Assembly: GCA_020633825.1 (NCBI GenBank)
Contig: JACKCV010000001.1
Coordinates: forward strand, 869,001-933,000
DNA length: 64,000 nt
Direction: 5' to 3'
Source of the DNA: Fibrobacteria bacterium
GTDB taxonomy: Bacteria > Fibrobacterota > Fibrobacteria > UBA5070
Under the pieces are notes generated by a model. That model had not been told where the DNA came from. It ran no database searches and saw only the letters and a program-made list of their open reading frames with translations. Shown here one piece after another: positions 34,389-42,400 of this stretch. The translations under genes were made by a program, and so were the position numbers. Each line of letters opens with the position of its first letter. The first letter of the stretch is position 1.

Positions 34389-35399
34389 CTACAGGCCTCG
34401 GTCGGACATGTGGCGGGCCAGGTCGACCAAGCGCATGGAGAAGCCCCATTCGTTGTCGTACCACGACAGGACCTTCACGAGGTGGCCGCCCGAGACCAGG
34501 GTGCTGGGGGCGTCGACGATCGAGGAGCGGGGATCGCCCTGGAAGTCCGAGGAGACCAGGGGCTCCTCGCTGAATCCCAGGATCCCGGCGAGGCTTCCGT
34601 GGAGGGATGCCTCGCGCAGGGCCGCATTCACCATGGCGACATCCACCTGGGCGCGCACTTGCACCGTGAGATCCACGACCGAGACCACCGGGACCGGCAC
34701 GCGCAGCGAGTATCCCGACAGGCGTCCATCCAGCTCGGGAAGCACCTTGCCGATGGCCTTGGCCGCACCGGTGGAGTGCGGGATGATCGAGTGGGCGGCG
34801 GCACGTCCGGCGCGAAGCTCCTTGCTGGGCTGGTCGTGCAGGGCCTGGCTGTTGGTGTAGGCGTGGGTGGTCACCATCTGTCCGTGCTCGATCCCGAAGG
34901 CGTCGTTCAGGACCTTCGCCAGCGGGGCCAGGGCGTTGGTGGTGCACGAGCCGTTGGACACGACGCGGTGGCGGGCGGGGTCGTACAGGTGCTGGTTGAC
35001 TCCCATCACGATGGTGAGGTCGTCGCCCTTGGCCGGGGCCGAGATCAGGACCCGCTTGGCGCCGCCGCGGAGGATGTGGACCTCGGCCTGCGCCTTGTCG
35101 GCGAACCTCCCGGTCGACTCGATCACGAGGTCGACTCCCAGGGACGCCCAGGGGATGGCACCCGGGTCGCGCTCGGCGAAGACGCGCACCGGGCGTCCGT
35201 CGACCACGAGGTGCCCGTCCTCTTGCGAGACCGTTCCGGGGTATCTGCCCAGGATGGAATCGCGGGAAAGCAGGTAGGCCAGGGTTCCCGCCTCGGCGAG
35301 GTCGTTGACGGCGACGACCTCGAGTCCCGGGACGCCGCGCGCGGCCCGAAGGAAATTGCGGCCGATCCGTCCGAAGCCGTTGATGCCGATTCTTGTCAT
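34389..35399 (-). CDS. gap: Glyceraldehyde-3-phosphate dehydrogenase, type I
   Basis: A 336-residue GAPDH. The NAD-binding start RIGINGFGRIGRNFLRAA and VVAVNDL (Asp selecting NAD) are followed by the active-site block SNGSCTTNALAP (catalytic Cys about residue 150; most homologues read SNASCTTNCLAP). THAYTNSQALHD, RAAAHSIIPHSTGAAKAIG and SWYDNEWGFSMRLVDL also match. It converts glyceraldehyde 3-phosphate to 1,3-bisphosphoglycerate in glycolysis. A strong AGGAGGT lies 7 nt before the ATG. The GlxA-like regulator gene lies 63 bp upstream on the same strand. The two active-site substitutions and the isolated location suggest a secondary GAPDH rather than a pgk-tpi operon copy. Confidence 0.95.
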   Translation of the reverse strand: MTRIGINGFGRIGRNFLRAARGVPGLEVVAVNDLAEAGTLAYLLSRDSILGRYPGTVSQEDGHLVVDGRPVRVFAERDPGAIPWASLGVDLVIESTGRFADKAQAEVHILRGGAKRVLISAPAKGDDLTIVMGVNQHLYDPARHRVVSNGSCTTNALAPLAKVLNDAFGIEHGQMVTTHAYTNSQALHDQPSKELRAGRAAAHSIIPHSTGAAKAIGKVLPELDGRLSGYSLRVPVPVVSVVDLTVQVRAQVDVAMVNAALREASLHGSLAGILGFSEEPLVSSDFQGDPRSSIVDAPSTLVSGGHLVKVLSWYDNEWGFSMRLVDLARHMSDRGL

Positions 35400-35462
35400 G
35401 GTGTCACCTCCTGTCCATTGAAGATGACCTTCGGAAGGGTTGGCCGCAATGACGCCTATGGT

Positions 35463-36536
35463 TCAAATACTGCCAAAGCGCTCGCGATACTCGCCGGGTG
35501 TGACTCCCAGGTGCCGATCGAAGAGCCTCCGCAGTTCCAGGGCGGATCGGAGCCCGCACCGGGATGCCACGGATTCCACGGTCTCCCTCGTGCTCTCCAG
35601 GTACCGCTTGGCCGATTCCAGCCGAACCTCCTCGATGTAGCGTCCGGGAGTCGTTCCCACCTCCTGGGCGAACACGCGGGCGAAGTTCCGCGGGCTCATC
35701 GCGGCCCGTTCGGCCAGGCGTTCCACGCGCAGGTCGTCGGCCAGGTTCTCCTGGATCCAGTGCTGCAGTCTTCGAATGGGACCGTCGGAAGTCGCTTCCC
35801 GTTCCAGGGCCACGCTGAACTGGGATTGCCCGCCCGGGCGTCGCAGGTACATCACCAGTTGGCGTGCGACGTCGCGCGCGATGTCCGACCCGAGATCCTC
35901 CTCCACGAAGGCCAGCGCCAGATCGAATCCCGCGGAAGCGCCGGCGGAGGTGGAAAGCTTGCCGTCGCGGACGTAGATCGAATCGGCTTCGATCTCGGCT
36001 TCGGGATAGCGGGAAGCGAGCTCGGCGACGCATTTCCAATGCGAGGTGGCCCGCTTGCCGCGCAGAAGGCCCGCATCCCCCAGGAGGAAGGTCCCCGCGC
36101 ACACCGAAGCGATGCGACTGCTCTTGCGGGCGGCGGTTTCCAGCCACTTGGAAACCTCCGGCAGGCGGTGCGGCCAAAGCTTCCCCCCGCGGCCGGTGAC
36201 CATGACGGTTCCGCGTACGCTCGAGGGATCGATCTCGTGGAGGCAGGCGTCGGCCAGGATCCGCACGCCCGAGCTTCCCGTGACCACGCGGCTGTCGGTG
36301 GTGGAGACCACCTTCCAGGCGTAGTAGGGGGGCTTTCCGCGGTTCGACAGGCAGGTGTTGGCGGTGGCGAAGATGTCTCCCAGGCCTGCGACTTCGAACA
36401 ACAGGCCGTTGTCCGGAGCCACGAGGACGACCTCGTGGAGCGCGGATTCCCGGCGTCCGAAGGGCTTCGTCGCCTCGGGGGGAGGTCGTTTCGAGACGCG
36501 AGGTTTGCGGAAGACTCGAGGTTCTGTGGTGCCCAT
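35463..36536 (-). CDS. GlxA-family AraC-type transcriptional regulator
   Basis: A 357-residue regulator with two domains. The N-terminal DJ-1/PfpI-like domain (about residues 30-215) contains ASVCAGTFLLGDAGLL with the nucleophile-elbow Cys, then ATSHWKCVAELASRYP. The C-terminal AraC DNA-binding domain (about 255-355) has two helix-turn-helix motifs: VERLAERAAMSPRNFARVF and VESVASRCGLRSALELRRLF. Regulators of this GlxA type respond to small metabolites; the ligand is not readable. I start at the ATG at 36536; a TTG 51 bp upstream (36587) would add a basic, poorly conserved extension. Its position just upstream of gap, same strand, suggests it could control gap or itself. Confidence 0.88.
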   Translation of the reverse strand: MGTTEPRVFRKPRVSKRPPPEATKPFGRRESALHEVVLVAPDNGLLFEVAGLGDIFATANTCLSNRGKPPYYAWKVVSTTDSRVVTGSSGVRILADACLHEIDPSSVRGTVMVTGRGGKLWPHRLPEVSKWLETAARKSSRIASVCAGTFLLGDAGLLRGKRATSHWKCVAELASRYPEAEIEADSIYVRDGKLSTSAGASAGFDLALAFVEEDLGSDIARDVARQLVMYLRRPGGQSQFSVALEREATSDGPIRRLQHWIQENLADDLRVERLAERAAMSPRNFARVFAQEVGTTPGRYIEEVRLESAKRYLESTRETVESVASRCGLRSALELRRLFDRHLGVTPGEYRERFGSI

Positions 36537-36619
36537 CGGCCAAAAGCGTACGAATCGGCGCAGGCTCCGCGCCACCCCCCTTGCCAACGGAAAAATCCTC
36601 GCTATTCTTGGCCGTCAAC

Positions 36620-37123
36620 ATGCACAGCCAGTCCTCCGCGGTCGGGGGCGATTCCCACATCCGTCCGGCGCGCCCCGAGGACCTCGGTCCCTTGGAGGAT
36701 TTGGAGCATGAAGCCTTTTCCGGCGACAAGATGTCGCGCAGGTCGTTGCGACGCTTCCTGACCCGGTCCACCTCGATGTTCCTGGTGGGCGTGCGGGAGG
36801 GGCGGGTCGTCGGGGCCATCCTCGCCATCGAGCGGCGGGGCGTGCGGGACGCGCGCATCTACTCCGTCGCGGTCTTTTCCCCCCATCGGGGGGAGGGGTG
36901 GGGCAGACGACTGGTGCGGGAGGCCGAAGCCGTCGCCTTCGCACGCGGCGCGCGGCGGATGCGTCTGGAGATCCGGCGCGACAACGAAGCCTCCCGGGGA
37001 TTGTTCCGAGGCCTGGGGTACCACATCGTCAGTCCTCTTCCCGCCTATTACGAGGGAGGGATCGACGGCGATCGCTGGGAACGGGAGCTGACCGTCGAGA
37101 ACGGTCGGGAGGAGAATCGGTGA
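36620..37123 (+). CDS. GNAT-family N-acetyltransferase, RimI-like
   Basis: A 167-residue GNAT protein. The acetyl-CoA-binding motif is FSPHRGEGWGRRLVREAEA (Q/RxxGxG/A loop), preceded by the beta-4 strand block ARIYSVAVF and followed by RMRLEIRRDNEASRGLFRGLGY, typical of RimI-like enzymes. The ATG at 36620 precedes the IRPARPEDL start of the fold. It overlaps the RimK-type gene in GTGA, so the two are translationally coupled. A GNAT plus RimK-type ATP-grasp pair occurs in many bacteria; acetylation of the peptide or amino-acid product of the ligase is possible but unproven. It is divergent from the GlxA-like regulator. Confidence 0.87.
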   Translation: MHSQSSAVGGDSHIRPARPEDLGPLEDLEHEAFSGDKMSRRSLRRFLTRSTSMFLVGVREGRVVGAILAIERRGVRDARIYSVAVFSPHRGEGWGRRLVREAEAVAFARGARRMRLEIRRDNEASRGLFRGLGYHIVSPLPAYYEGGIDGDRWERELTVENGREENR

Positions 37124-38610
37124 GACAGACCATCGTGGTCGTGGAGGACCTCCAGGACTGGCGTCCCTACTACCCTTCCGCTGCCGTGGTGAGCGCCGCC
37201 GAATACCTGGTCGGGACCGCGGGAGCCGAGGCTCCCCCGCATTGCCAGGTGGTCAATCTGTGCCGGGGGTACCGGTACCTCAGCACGGGGTACTACGTGT
37301 CCCTGCTCGCCGAGGCCCGGGGGCACAAGGTGTTCCCGGGGATCCGATCGGTGAACGACCTGGCCCGTCGCTCCATCTGGGGGGTCAGTGTCGAGGACCT
37401 CGACGGACGGGTGCACAAGGCCGTCGACGAGCTGGGGGTGGGGGAGGCCAGGACCTTCTCGCTGCCCTTCGCCTTCGGGACCTCGCCGCATCCGGCCCTC
37501 GCCGGGGTCGCGCGGCAGTTGTTCGAGATGTTCAACTGCCCCCTGCTGCGCGTCAAATTCCGTCGCCAGGGGAGCTGGGCCATCGAGTCGATCCAGGCGG
37601 GTTCCCTCACGGGGCTGCTGCCGGAGGAGGAGGACGGATTCGCCGCCGCCCTGGAGGGATTCGCCCGCAAGGTGTGGCGTTCGCCGCGTTCGCGTCCCCG
37701 GACCCGTTGCGACCTCGCCATCCTCCACAACCCTTCCGAAGCCATGCCGCCCTCGAACAAGCGCGCCCTGCGCAACTTCGTGCGGGTGGGCAAATCCATG
37801 GGCATCCAGGTGGATCTGATCGAGCGGCAGCACCTGGGGCAGATCGCCGAGTGGGACGCCCTGCTGATCCGCGAGACCACTTCGGTGAGCGACCACACCT
37901 ACCTGTTCGCCAAGCGGGCCGAATCCGAAGGCCTGGTGGTCATGGACGATCCCCAATCGATCCTGCGCTGCACCAACAAGATCTACCTGGCCGATCTTCT
38001 GCGCACCCACAAGGTTCCCGGTCTGGCTTCCATCGTGGCCGGTCGCGAAGCCTTGCGCCACGATCCCGGCAAGCTCGATGCCCTCGGCTGGCCGGTGGTC
38101 CTCAAGATCCCCGACGGCTCCTTCTCGCGCGGCATCACCAAGGTCGACGCCCCCGAAGGCATCCCCGCGGCCCTCGACCTGCATTTCAAGCAGTCGGAAC
38201 TGGTGCTCGCGCAGGAATTCATGCCTACGGAATTCGACTGGCGCATCGGGGTGCTGGGAGGGCGGCCCATCTTCGCCTGCCGGTATTTCATGTCCAAGGG
38301 GCATTGGCAGGTGGTCCACCACAAGTCCGACGGCCAGGCGGTGGAAGGGCGGCACGCCACCGTTCCCGTCATGGAGGCTCCCCGGGCCGTGGTGCGCCTG
38401 GCGTTGCGGGCCGCCAATCTCATCGGCGACGGGTTGTACGGTGTGGACATCAAGGTCGGGCCCAAGGGACCGGTGGTGGTGGAGGTCAACGACAATCCCA
38501 ACCTCGACGCGGGGATCGAGGACGCCTACCTGGGAGACGACCTGTACCGGATCATCCTCCAGGAATTCCTGCGCCGTCTCGAATTGCGTCACCACGATTT
38601 TCCCTGGTAA
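37120..38610 (+). CDS. RimK-type ATP-grasp ligase with N-terminal RLAN-like domain
   Basis: A 496-residue protein. Residues 1-160 resemble the RimK-like ATP-grasp N-terminal (RLAN) domain (VVVEDLQDW, CRGYRYLSTGYYVSLLAEARGHKVFP in parts). The ATP-grasp part follows: ILRCTNKIYLADLL, WPVVLKIPDGSFSRGITKV (ATP-binding Lys and glycine-rich loop), VLAQEFMPTEFDWRIGVL, and the metal-binding end GVDIKVGPKGPVVVEVNDNPNLDAG. RimK-type enzymes join an acidic amino acid to a protein or small molecule using ATP. The GTG at 37120 overlaps the GNAT stop, with GGGAGGAG upstream. Substrate unknown; the GNAT partner argues for a shared peptide-like product. Confidence 0.88.
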   Translation: MRQTIVVVEDLQDWRPYYPSAAVVSAAEYLVGTAGAEAPPHCQVVNLCRGYRYLSTGYYVSLLAEARGHKVFPGIRSVNDLARRSIWGVSVEDLDGRVHKAVDELGVGEARTFSLPFAFGTSPHPALAGVARQLFEMFNCPLLRVKFRRQGSWAIESIQAGSLTGLLPEEEDGFAAALEGFARKVWRSPRSRPRTRCDLAILHNPSEAMPPSNKRALRNFVRVGKSMGIQVDLIERQHLGQIAEWDALLIRETTSVSDHTYLFAKRAESEGLVVMDDPQSILRCTNKIYLADLLRTHKVPGLASIVAGREALRHDPGKLDALGWPVVLKIPDGSFSRGITKVDAPEGIPAALDLHFKQSELVLAQEFMPTEFDWRIGVLGGRPIFACRYFMSKGHWQVVHHKSDGQAVEGRHATVPVMEAPRAVVRLALRAANLIGDGLYGVDIKVGPKGPVVVEVNDNPNLDAGIEDAYLGDDLYRIILQEFLRRLELRHHDFPW

Positions 38611-38668
38611 CCAAGTCGCCCGGAAATCGACGGGCGGGAATCCCCTTCCGCCCCGTACCTTCCTCTCC

Positions 38669-40609
38669 ATGAGCTCTCACCCACCGTCCCGCGCCGCGGG
38701 AGCCTCCCGGATCATGCCAATCCCCCGGTTGCGCGGCGCGTTGGTGCTCCTTCTGCTGGGGATCCACCTCGTCCACGCGGCGGAATCCCTGGTCGACTAC
38801 AACGCCACCCTCCCCAGCCTGTCCGGACGCGTGGTCGATTTCTCCGGGACCTGCCGGGTGACCGTCACCGACTCCGTGGCTCCGCTCTCGGGGGCGGTGC
38901 TGAACCTCAAGTCCGACGACATCTGGCTCTACTTCCCCAACATCCGCCCCACGCGCTTCGATTCCCTCCATCGGGGGCAGATCCTGATCGACGGATCCCC
39001 GGCGGTCCTGTCCCAGAACATCCGGCTCGACCAGTACCTCCAGGGAACCATGGTGATCAGCCATCCCTCCACCTACAAGCCCTTGGCCCTGTACACGGGA
39101 GCCGGCCGTACCGGGGAGGTGTTGGAGCCGGAACTGTACACGTACTACAAGACCGCGCAGCTGGGGGCGCTGGACAATCGCTTCCAGTCCTTCCGGCTCA
39201 AGCGCGGGTACATGGCCACCTTGGCCGAAAACGAGGACGGAACCGGGGCGAGCCGCGTCTATGTCGCCGATCGCGACGATCTGGTGGTGGACCCGTTGCC
39301 GGAGGGACTAGCCGGGAGAGTCTCGTTCGTGCGGGTATTCCCCTGGCGCTGGACGGCCAAGAAGGGATGGACCAACGGAATTCCCGCCGCCCGGGCCCTG
39401 CGCACCTCCTGGTGGTACGACTGGAACAACGGGGAAGCCTCCACCCTCGACATCGAATACGTTCCCATGCGCCATGACAAGAAGGGAAGCGACTACGGGC
39501 GGATGAACAGCAAGTTGCGGGTGACCCACGCCCTGGGGTACAACGAACCCGACCGTCCCGACCAGGCCGATGCCACGGTGGACGAAGCCATCGCCGCCTG
39601 GCCCGAAATGCTCAAATCGGGACTGCGGGTGGGTTCGCCCTCCCCTTCCGATGCCGCGGCCGGGGCCGATTGGCTCTTCGCCTTCATGGCCAAGGCCGAT
39701 TCGCTCCACTACCGGGTCGATTTCATCCCGGTTCACTGGTACAAAGGCGGCCAGACCGCTTCCCAGTTCTATGGATGGCTGAAGTGGATCCACGAGAAGA
39801 CCAAACGCCCGATCTGGATCACGGAGTGGAACAACGGGGCGAATTGGACCTGCTGCAAACCCACCTACGAGGAGAACGCCCAGGCCATCGGCTCGATGAT
39901 CCGGATGATGGACACGGCGCGATTCGTGGAGCGATACTCGATCTACGAATGGGTGGAGGATACCCGCCAGATGTTCGTCGTCAACCCTACGTCCTTGACC
40001 CCCGCCGGGGTGGTGTACCGCGACGACATTTCGCCCATGGCCTACGACGACGATATGGCCAACCAAATCCACGGGGCCTGCCTGTCCTCCCCGATCTCCC
40101 CCAACATCCTCTACCAGGGGGCCTGGCACCAGTCGCCGTTCGTCACGGCATCCCCGGGGGACACCGTCACCCTATCGCCCTGGCCCTGGTCGGGAGGCTC
40201 CTGGAACTGGACCGGGCCCGGGGGCTTCCGATCTTCCGACCGCACCGTGGTCCTGCCGAACCTTCTCACGGACGAAGCGGGGGAGTACCTCGCCGAGCAC
40301 ACCAACGACCTCGGCTGCAAGAGCCGCCTGGTCTTCAAGGTGGGCGTGCGGGGGACGGTCGGGGTCGCCCGTCCGGGGGTCGGGGGCGCCTGGATCCGGG
40401 AGGGTGTGGTGCATGTCGTGGACGGGGCCGCAAGTCCGGTGGATGTTTCCATTTCCGATGTCGCCGGAGCGCTTCTGGCCACGGCTCGGGTCGAACCTGG
40501 AGGCCACCTGGACCTGCGCCGGATGGCTCCCCGTGGATGCCTGATCGTCCGCGCCCGGCAGGACGGTCGCCCCATCCTTTCGAGCAAGGTGGTCTTGTTC
40601 GAGCCGTAG
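38669..40609 (+). CDS. Exported GH128-like beta-1,3-glucanase with Ig-like module
   Basis: A 646-residue exported protein. The signal peptide is LRGALVLLLLGIHLVHAAE; Met16 (38714) may be the true start. The middle region (about 235-440) matches the GH128 (glyco_hydro_cc) fold: SWWYDWN, EYVPMRHD, HALGYNEPD with the probable acid/base Glu, FIPVHWY and PIWITEWNNG with the probable nucleophile Glu. These act on beta-1,3-glucans such as laminarin or curdlan. An N-terminal beta-rich module (about 30-220), an Ig/PKD-like module (SPGDTVTLSPWPWSGG, about 490-560) and a sorting-like tail (VDVSISDVAGALLATARV) complete it. No ribosome-binding site stands out at either start. Confidence 0.82.
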   Translation: MSSHPPSRAAGASRIMPIPRLRGALVLLLLGIHLVHAAESLVDYNATLPSLSGRVVDFSGTCRVTVTDSVAPLSGAVLNLKSDDIWLYFPNIRPTRFDSLHRGQILIDGSPAVLSQNIRLDQYLQGTMVISHPSTYKPLALYTGAGRTGEVLEPELYTYYKTAQLGALDNRFQSFRLKRGYMATLAENEDGTGASRVYVADRDDLVVDPLPEGLAGRVSFVRVFPWRWTAKKGWTNGIPAARALRTSWWYDWNNGEASTLDIEYVPMRHDKKGSDYGRMNSKLRVTHALGYNEPDRPDQADATVDEAIAAWPEMLKSGLRVGSPSPSDAAAGADWLFAFMAKADSLHYRVDFIPVHWYKGGQTASQFYGWLKWIHEKTKRPIWITEWNNGANWTCCKPTYEENAQAIGSMIRMMDTARFVERYSIYEWVEDTRQMFVVNPTSLTPAGVVYRDDISPMAYDDDMANQIHGACLSSPISPNILYQGAWHQSPFVTASPGDTVTLSPWPWSGGSWNWTGPGGFRSSDRTVVLPNLLTDEAGEYLAEHTNDLGCKSRLVFKVGVRGTVGVARPGVGGAWIREGVVHVVDGAASPVDVSISDVAGALLATARVEPGGHLDLRRMAPRGCLIVRARQDGRPILSSKVVLFEP

Positions 40610-40757
40610 CCTCCGGGAATCCCGACCGGGAGGCGCGATCTTTCCCGGGATCCGGGGGGCTCCGGTTCGCGGCATTTTCGAGCATCGGTCGAGGTTCGTG
40701 GATAGATTCAAGGTCGGTGCCGGGGTGTTCCCGTTCTCGTTCAAGGATGTCGCGCCC

Positions 40758-42098
40758 ATGAAGATCTTTCCAATTCCGTCCCTGGTTCTGCTGGTCGCCG
40801 CGATGCTCCCCGCCGCCCCGGTGGATCTGCCGGTGACCGATTCCTCCGTCCGGATCCTGGGGCGTACCACCTCGCCGACCGCGGGGGAGGTGCAATGGGG
40901 GTGGTCGGGTTCGGGAGCGATGGTGGCGTTCCGGGGAACCGCCTGCTGGGCGCGCCTGGAGGCTCGAGGGACCATGTACCGGGTGATCGTCGACGGCAAG
41001 CCAAGCCGGACCCTCGATCTGATCGAATCCGGGGATTCCCTCCATGTCCTGGCCAGCGGTCTTGCCGACGAGCCGCATGTGGTGGAGATCCGCTCCCTCA
41101 CCGAGCCCAACTACGGAATCGCGAAGTTCCGGGGATTCCGCGTCGAGGGCGCGCCCGCAAGGCTTCCGCCGCCCAGTCCCCGTCGGATCGAATTCTACGG
41201 GAATTCCATCACCTGCGGATACGGCATCCTCGACTCGGTCGCCGGACATCCGTTCGCGGTCTCCACCCAGGACGAAGGCCGCACCTACGCCGCCCGGGCG
41301 GCCGATTCCCTGGGTGCCGACCGCCATGTCGTGTGCTGGTCGGGACGTGGGGTGGTGTGGAACTACAACCGGGATGTCGCCAATCCCACCCTGCCGCAGC
41401 TCGCCCACCAGATCCTCCCCCGCGACAGGAATCTTCGCTGGGATTTCGGTCTGTGGACCCCCGATGTGGTGGTGATCAACCTCGGCACCAACGACTTCTC
41501 CCACGAAGCTCCCGATTCCGCCAACTTCCACCGGACCTACCTGGCTTTCGTGGACACTCTTCATGCGCGCTATCCCGAGGCGAAGTTCGTCCTGCTCGAC
41601 GGACCCATGCTCTCCGACGGCTGGCCCACCGGGGTCAACACCCTCTCGATCATGAAGAAGCACCTCGACAACGTGAAAGCCGCAGCGCAGGCCAAGGGGG
41701 TCGAGGTCAGCCGGCTTTCCCTCACGCCGCAGGATCCGCAACGCGGGTACGGGGCCGACTACCATCCCAACCTCGCCCAGGCCGAACTCAATGGACAGGA
41801 ATTGGCCGCGCACCTCTCCCGGGTGATGTCCTGGGAGGGCAAGCCGGTGGCGCTTTCGCCGACGTCCCTTCCCGGGGAGGTTCGCCTGGTCCCCGATCCC
41901 CGGGGATGGGTGATGGAAACTCCCGGTCTCCTCGCCGGCGACGTCCGGATCCTGGACGCCCAAGGGCGTCTGCTGGCGCGAGTCGGGATCGACCCCTCGG
42001 GGCGGACCTTGCTTCCCACCGTGGCGCGTCCGGCTTGGGTGGTGGGGGACTGGTCGGGAGAGAGGTTCTCCCGGCCCCTCCCGGCCCGCCATCCCTGA
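40758..42098 (+). CDS. Exported CE2-like acetyl esterase (SGNH fold)
   Basis: A 446-residue exported protein with the two-domain layout of CE2 acetylxylan esterases. The signal peptide is KIFPIPSLVLLVAAMLPAAP. An N-terminal jelly-roll (about 30-145; WSGSGAMVAFRGTACWARLE) is followed by the SGNH hydrolase: IEFYGNSITCGYG (nucleophile Ser), WSGRGVVWNY, VVVINLGTNDFS (Asn block) and the late GADYHPN with the catalytic His. It removes acetyl groups from plant polysaccharides. The ATG at 40758 has AAGGA upstream; an ATG at 40698 gives a worse leader. The C-terminal DVRILDAQGRLLARVG resembles a sorting tail. Confidence 0.85.
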   Translation: MKIFPIPSLVLLVAAMLPAAPVDLPVTDSSVRILGRTTSPTAGEVQWGWSGSGAMVAFRGTACWARLEARGTMYRVIVDGKPSRTLDLIESGDSLHVLASGLADEPHVVEIRSLTEPNYGIAKFRGFRVEGAPARLPPPSPRRIEFYGNSITCGYGILDSVAGHPFAVSTQDEGRTYAARAADSLGADRHVVCWSGRGVVWNYNRDVANPTLPQLAHQILPRDRNLRWDFGLWTPDVVVINLGTNDFSHEAPDSANFHRTYLAFVDTLHARYPEAKFVLLDGPMLSDGWPTGVNTLSIMKKHLDNVKAAAQAKGVEVSRLSLTPQDPQRGYGADYHPNLAQAELNGQELAAHLSRVMSWEGKPVALSPTSLPGEVRLVPDPRGWVMETPGLLAGDVRILDAQGRLLARVGIDPSGRTLLPTVARPAWVVGDWSGERFSRPLPARHP

Positions 42099-42400
42099 AC
42101 GGAGACCGATTTCTCCCGAAGGCGGGGACGGGGTCTCCTCGAACGGAGGAAGCCGTCCGCCGATCCTCGACCCCCAGGTAGGCGGAAGGCCTCTTCCGGG
42201 GCCGGAGATCCACCTGGCTGGACTCTGAGGGAACCAGAAGAATCCGGAAACTCTCGATGGTGGAAAGGATTGCCGTGGTGACATCTCGTCCCCAGCCGTA
42301 TTGTTAAAACCGCAAGATGTTTCGTTCGCGTTTCGGATTGCCATCGAAGACCTCACCTGACCAGTCCCGGCCCTAACGGGACGAAGGAGCGCCATACCCC
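42099..42400. other. Gene-free stretch between the CE2 gene and the CotH cluster
   Basis: A 302-bp intergenic region. A structured element at 42101-42138 (GGAGACC pairing with GGTCTCC, with an inner small hairpin) directly follows the CE2 stop and may end that transcript. The remainder should hold the promoter of the CotH cluster; the A+T-rich patch near 42300 (ATTGTTAAAACC) is the best place for it, but I cannot define boxes. AAGGAG at 42384-42389 is the CotH ribosome-binding site. No RNA gene or riboswitch recognised. Confidence 0.4.

Noticed and set aside
34117..34947. A 276-residue minus-strand frame over the IS1380 edge and gap
   Set aside because: It runs in another frame of gap and across an insertion-sequence boundary; Arg/Gly/Pro-rich shadow.
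42099..42400. Riboswitch or small RNA upstream of the CotH cluster
   Set aside because: Only a terminator-like fold after the CE2 gene is visible; no known riboswitch core was recognised.
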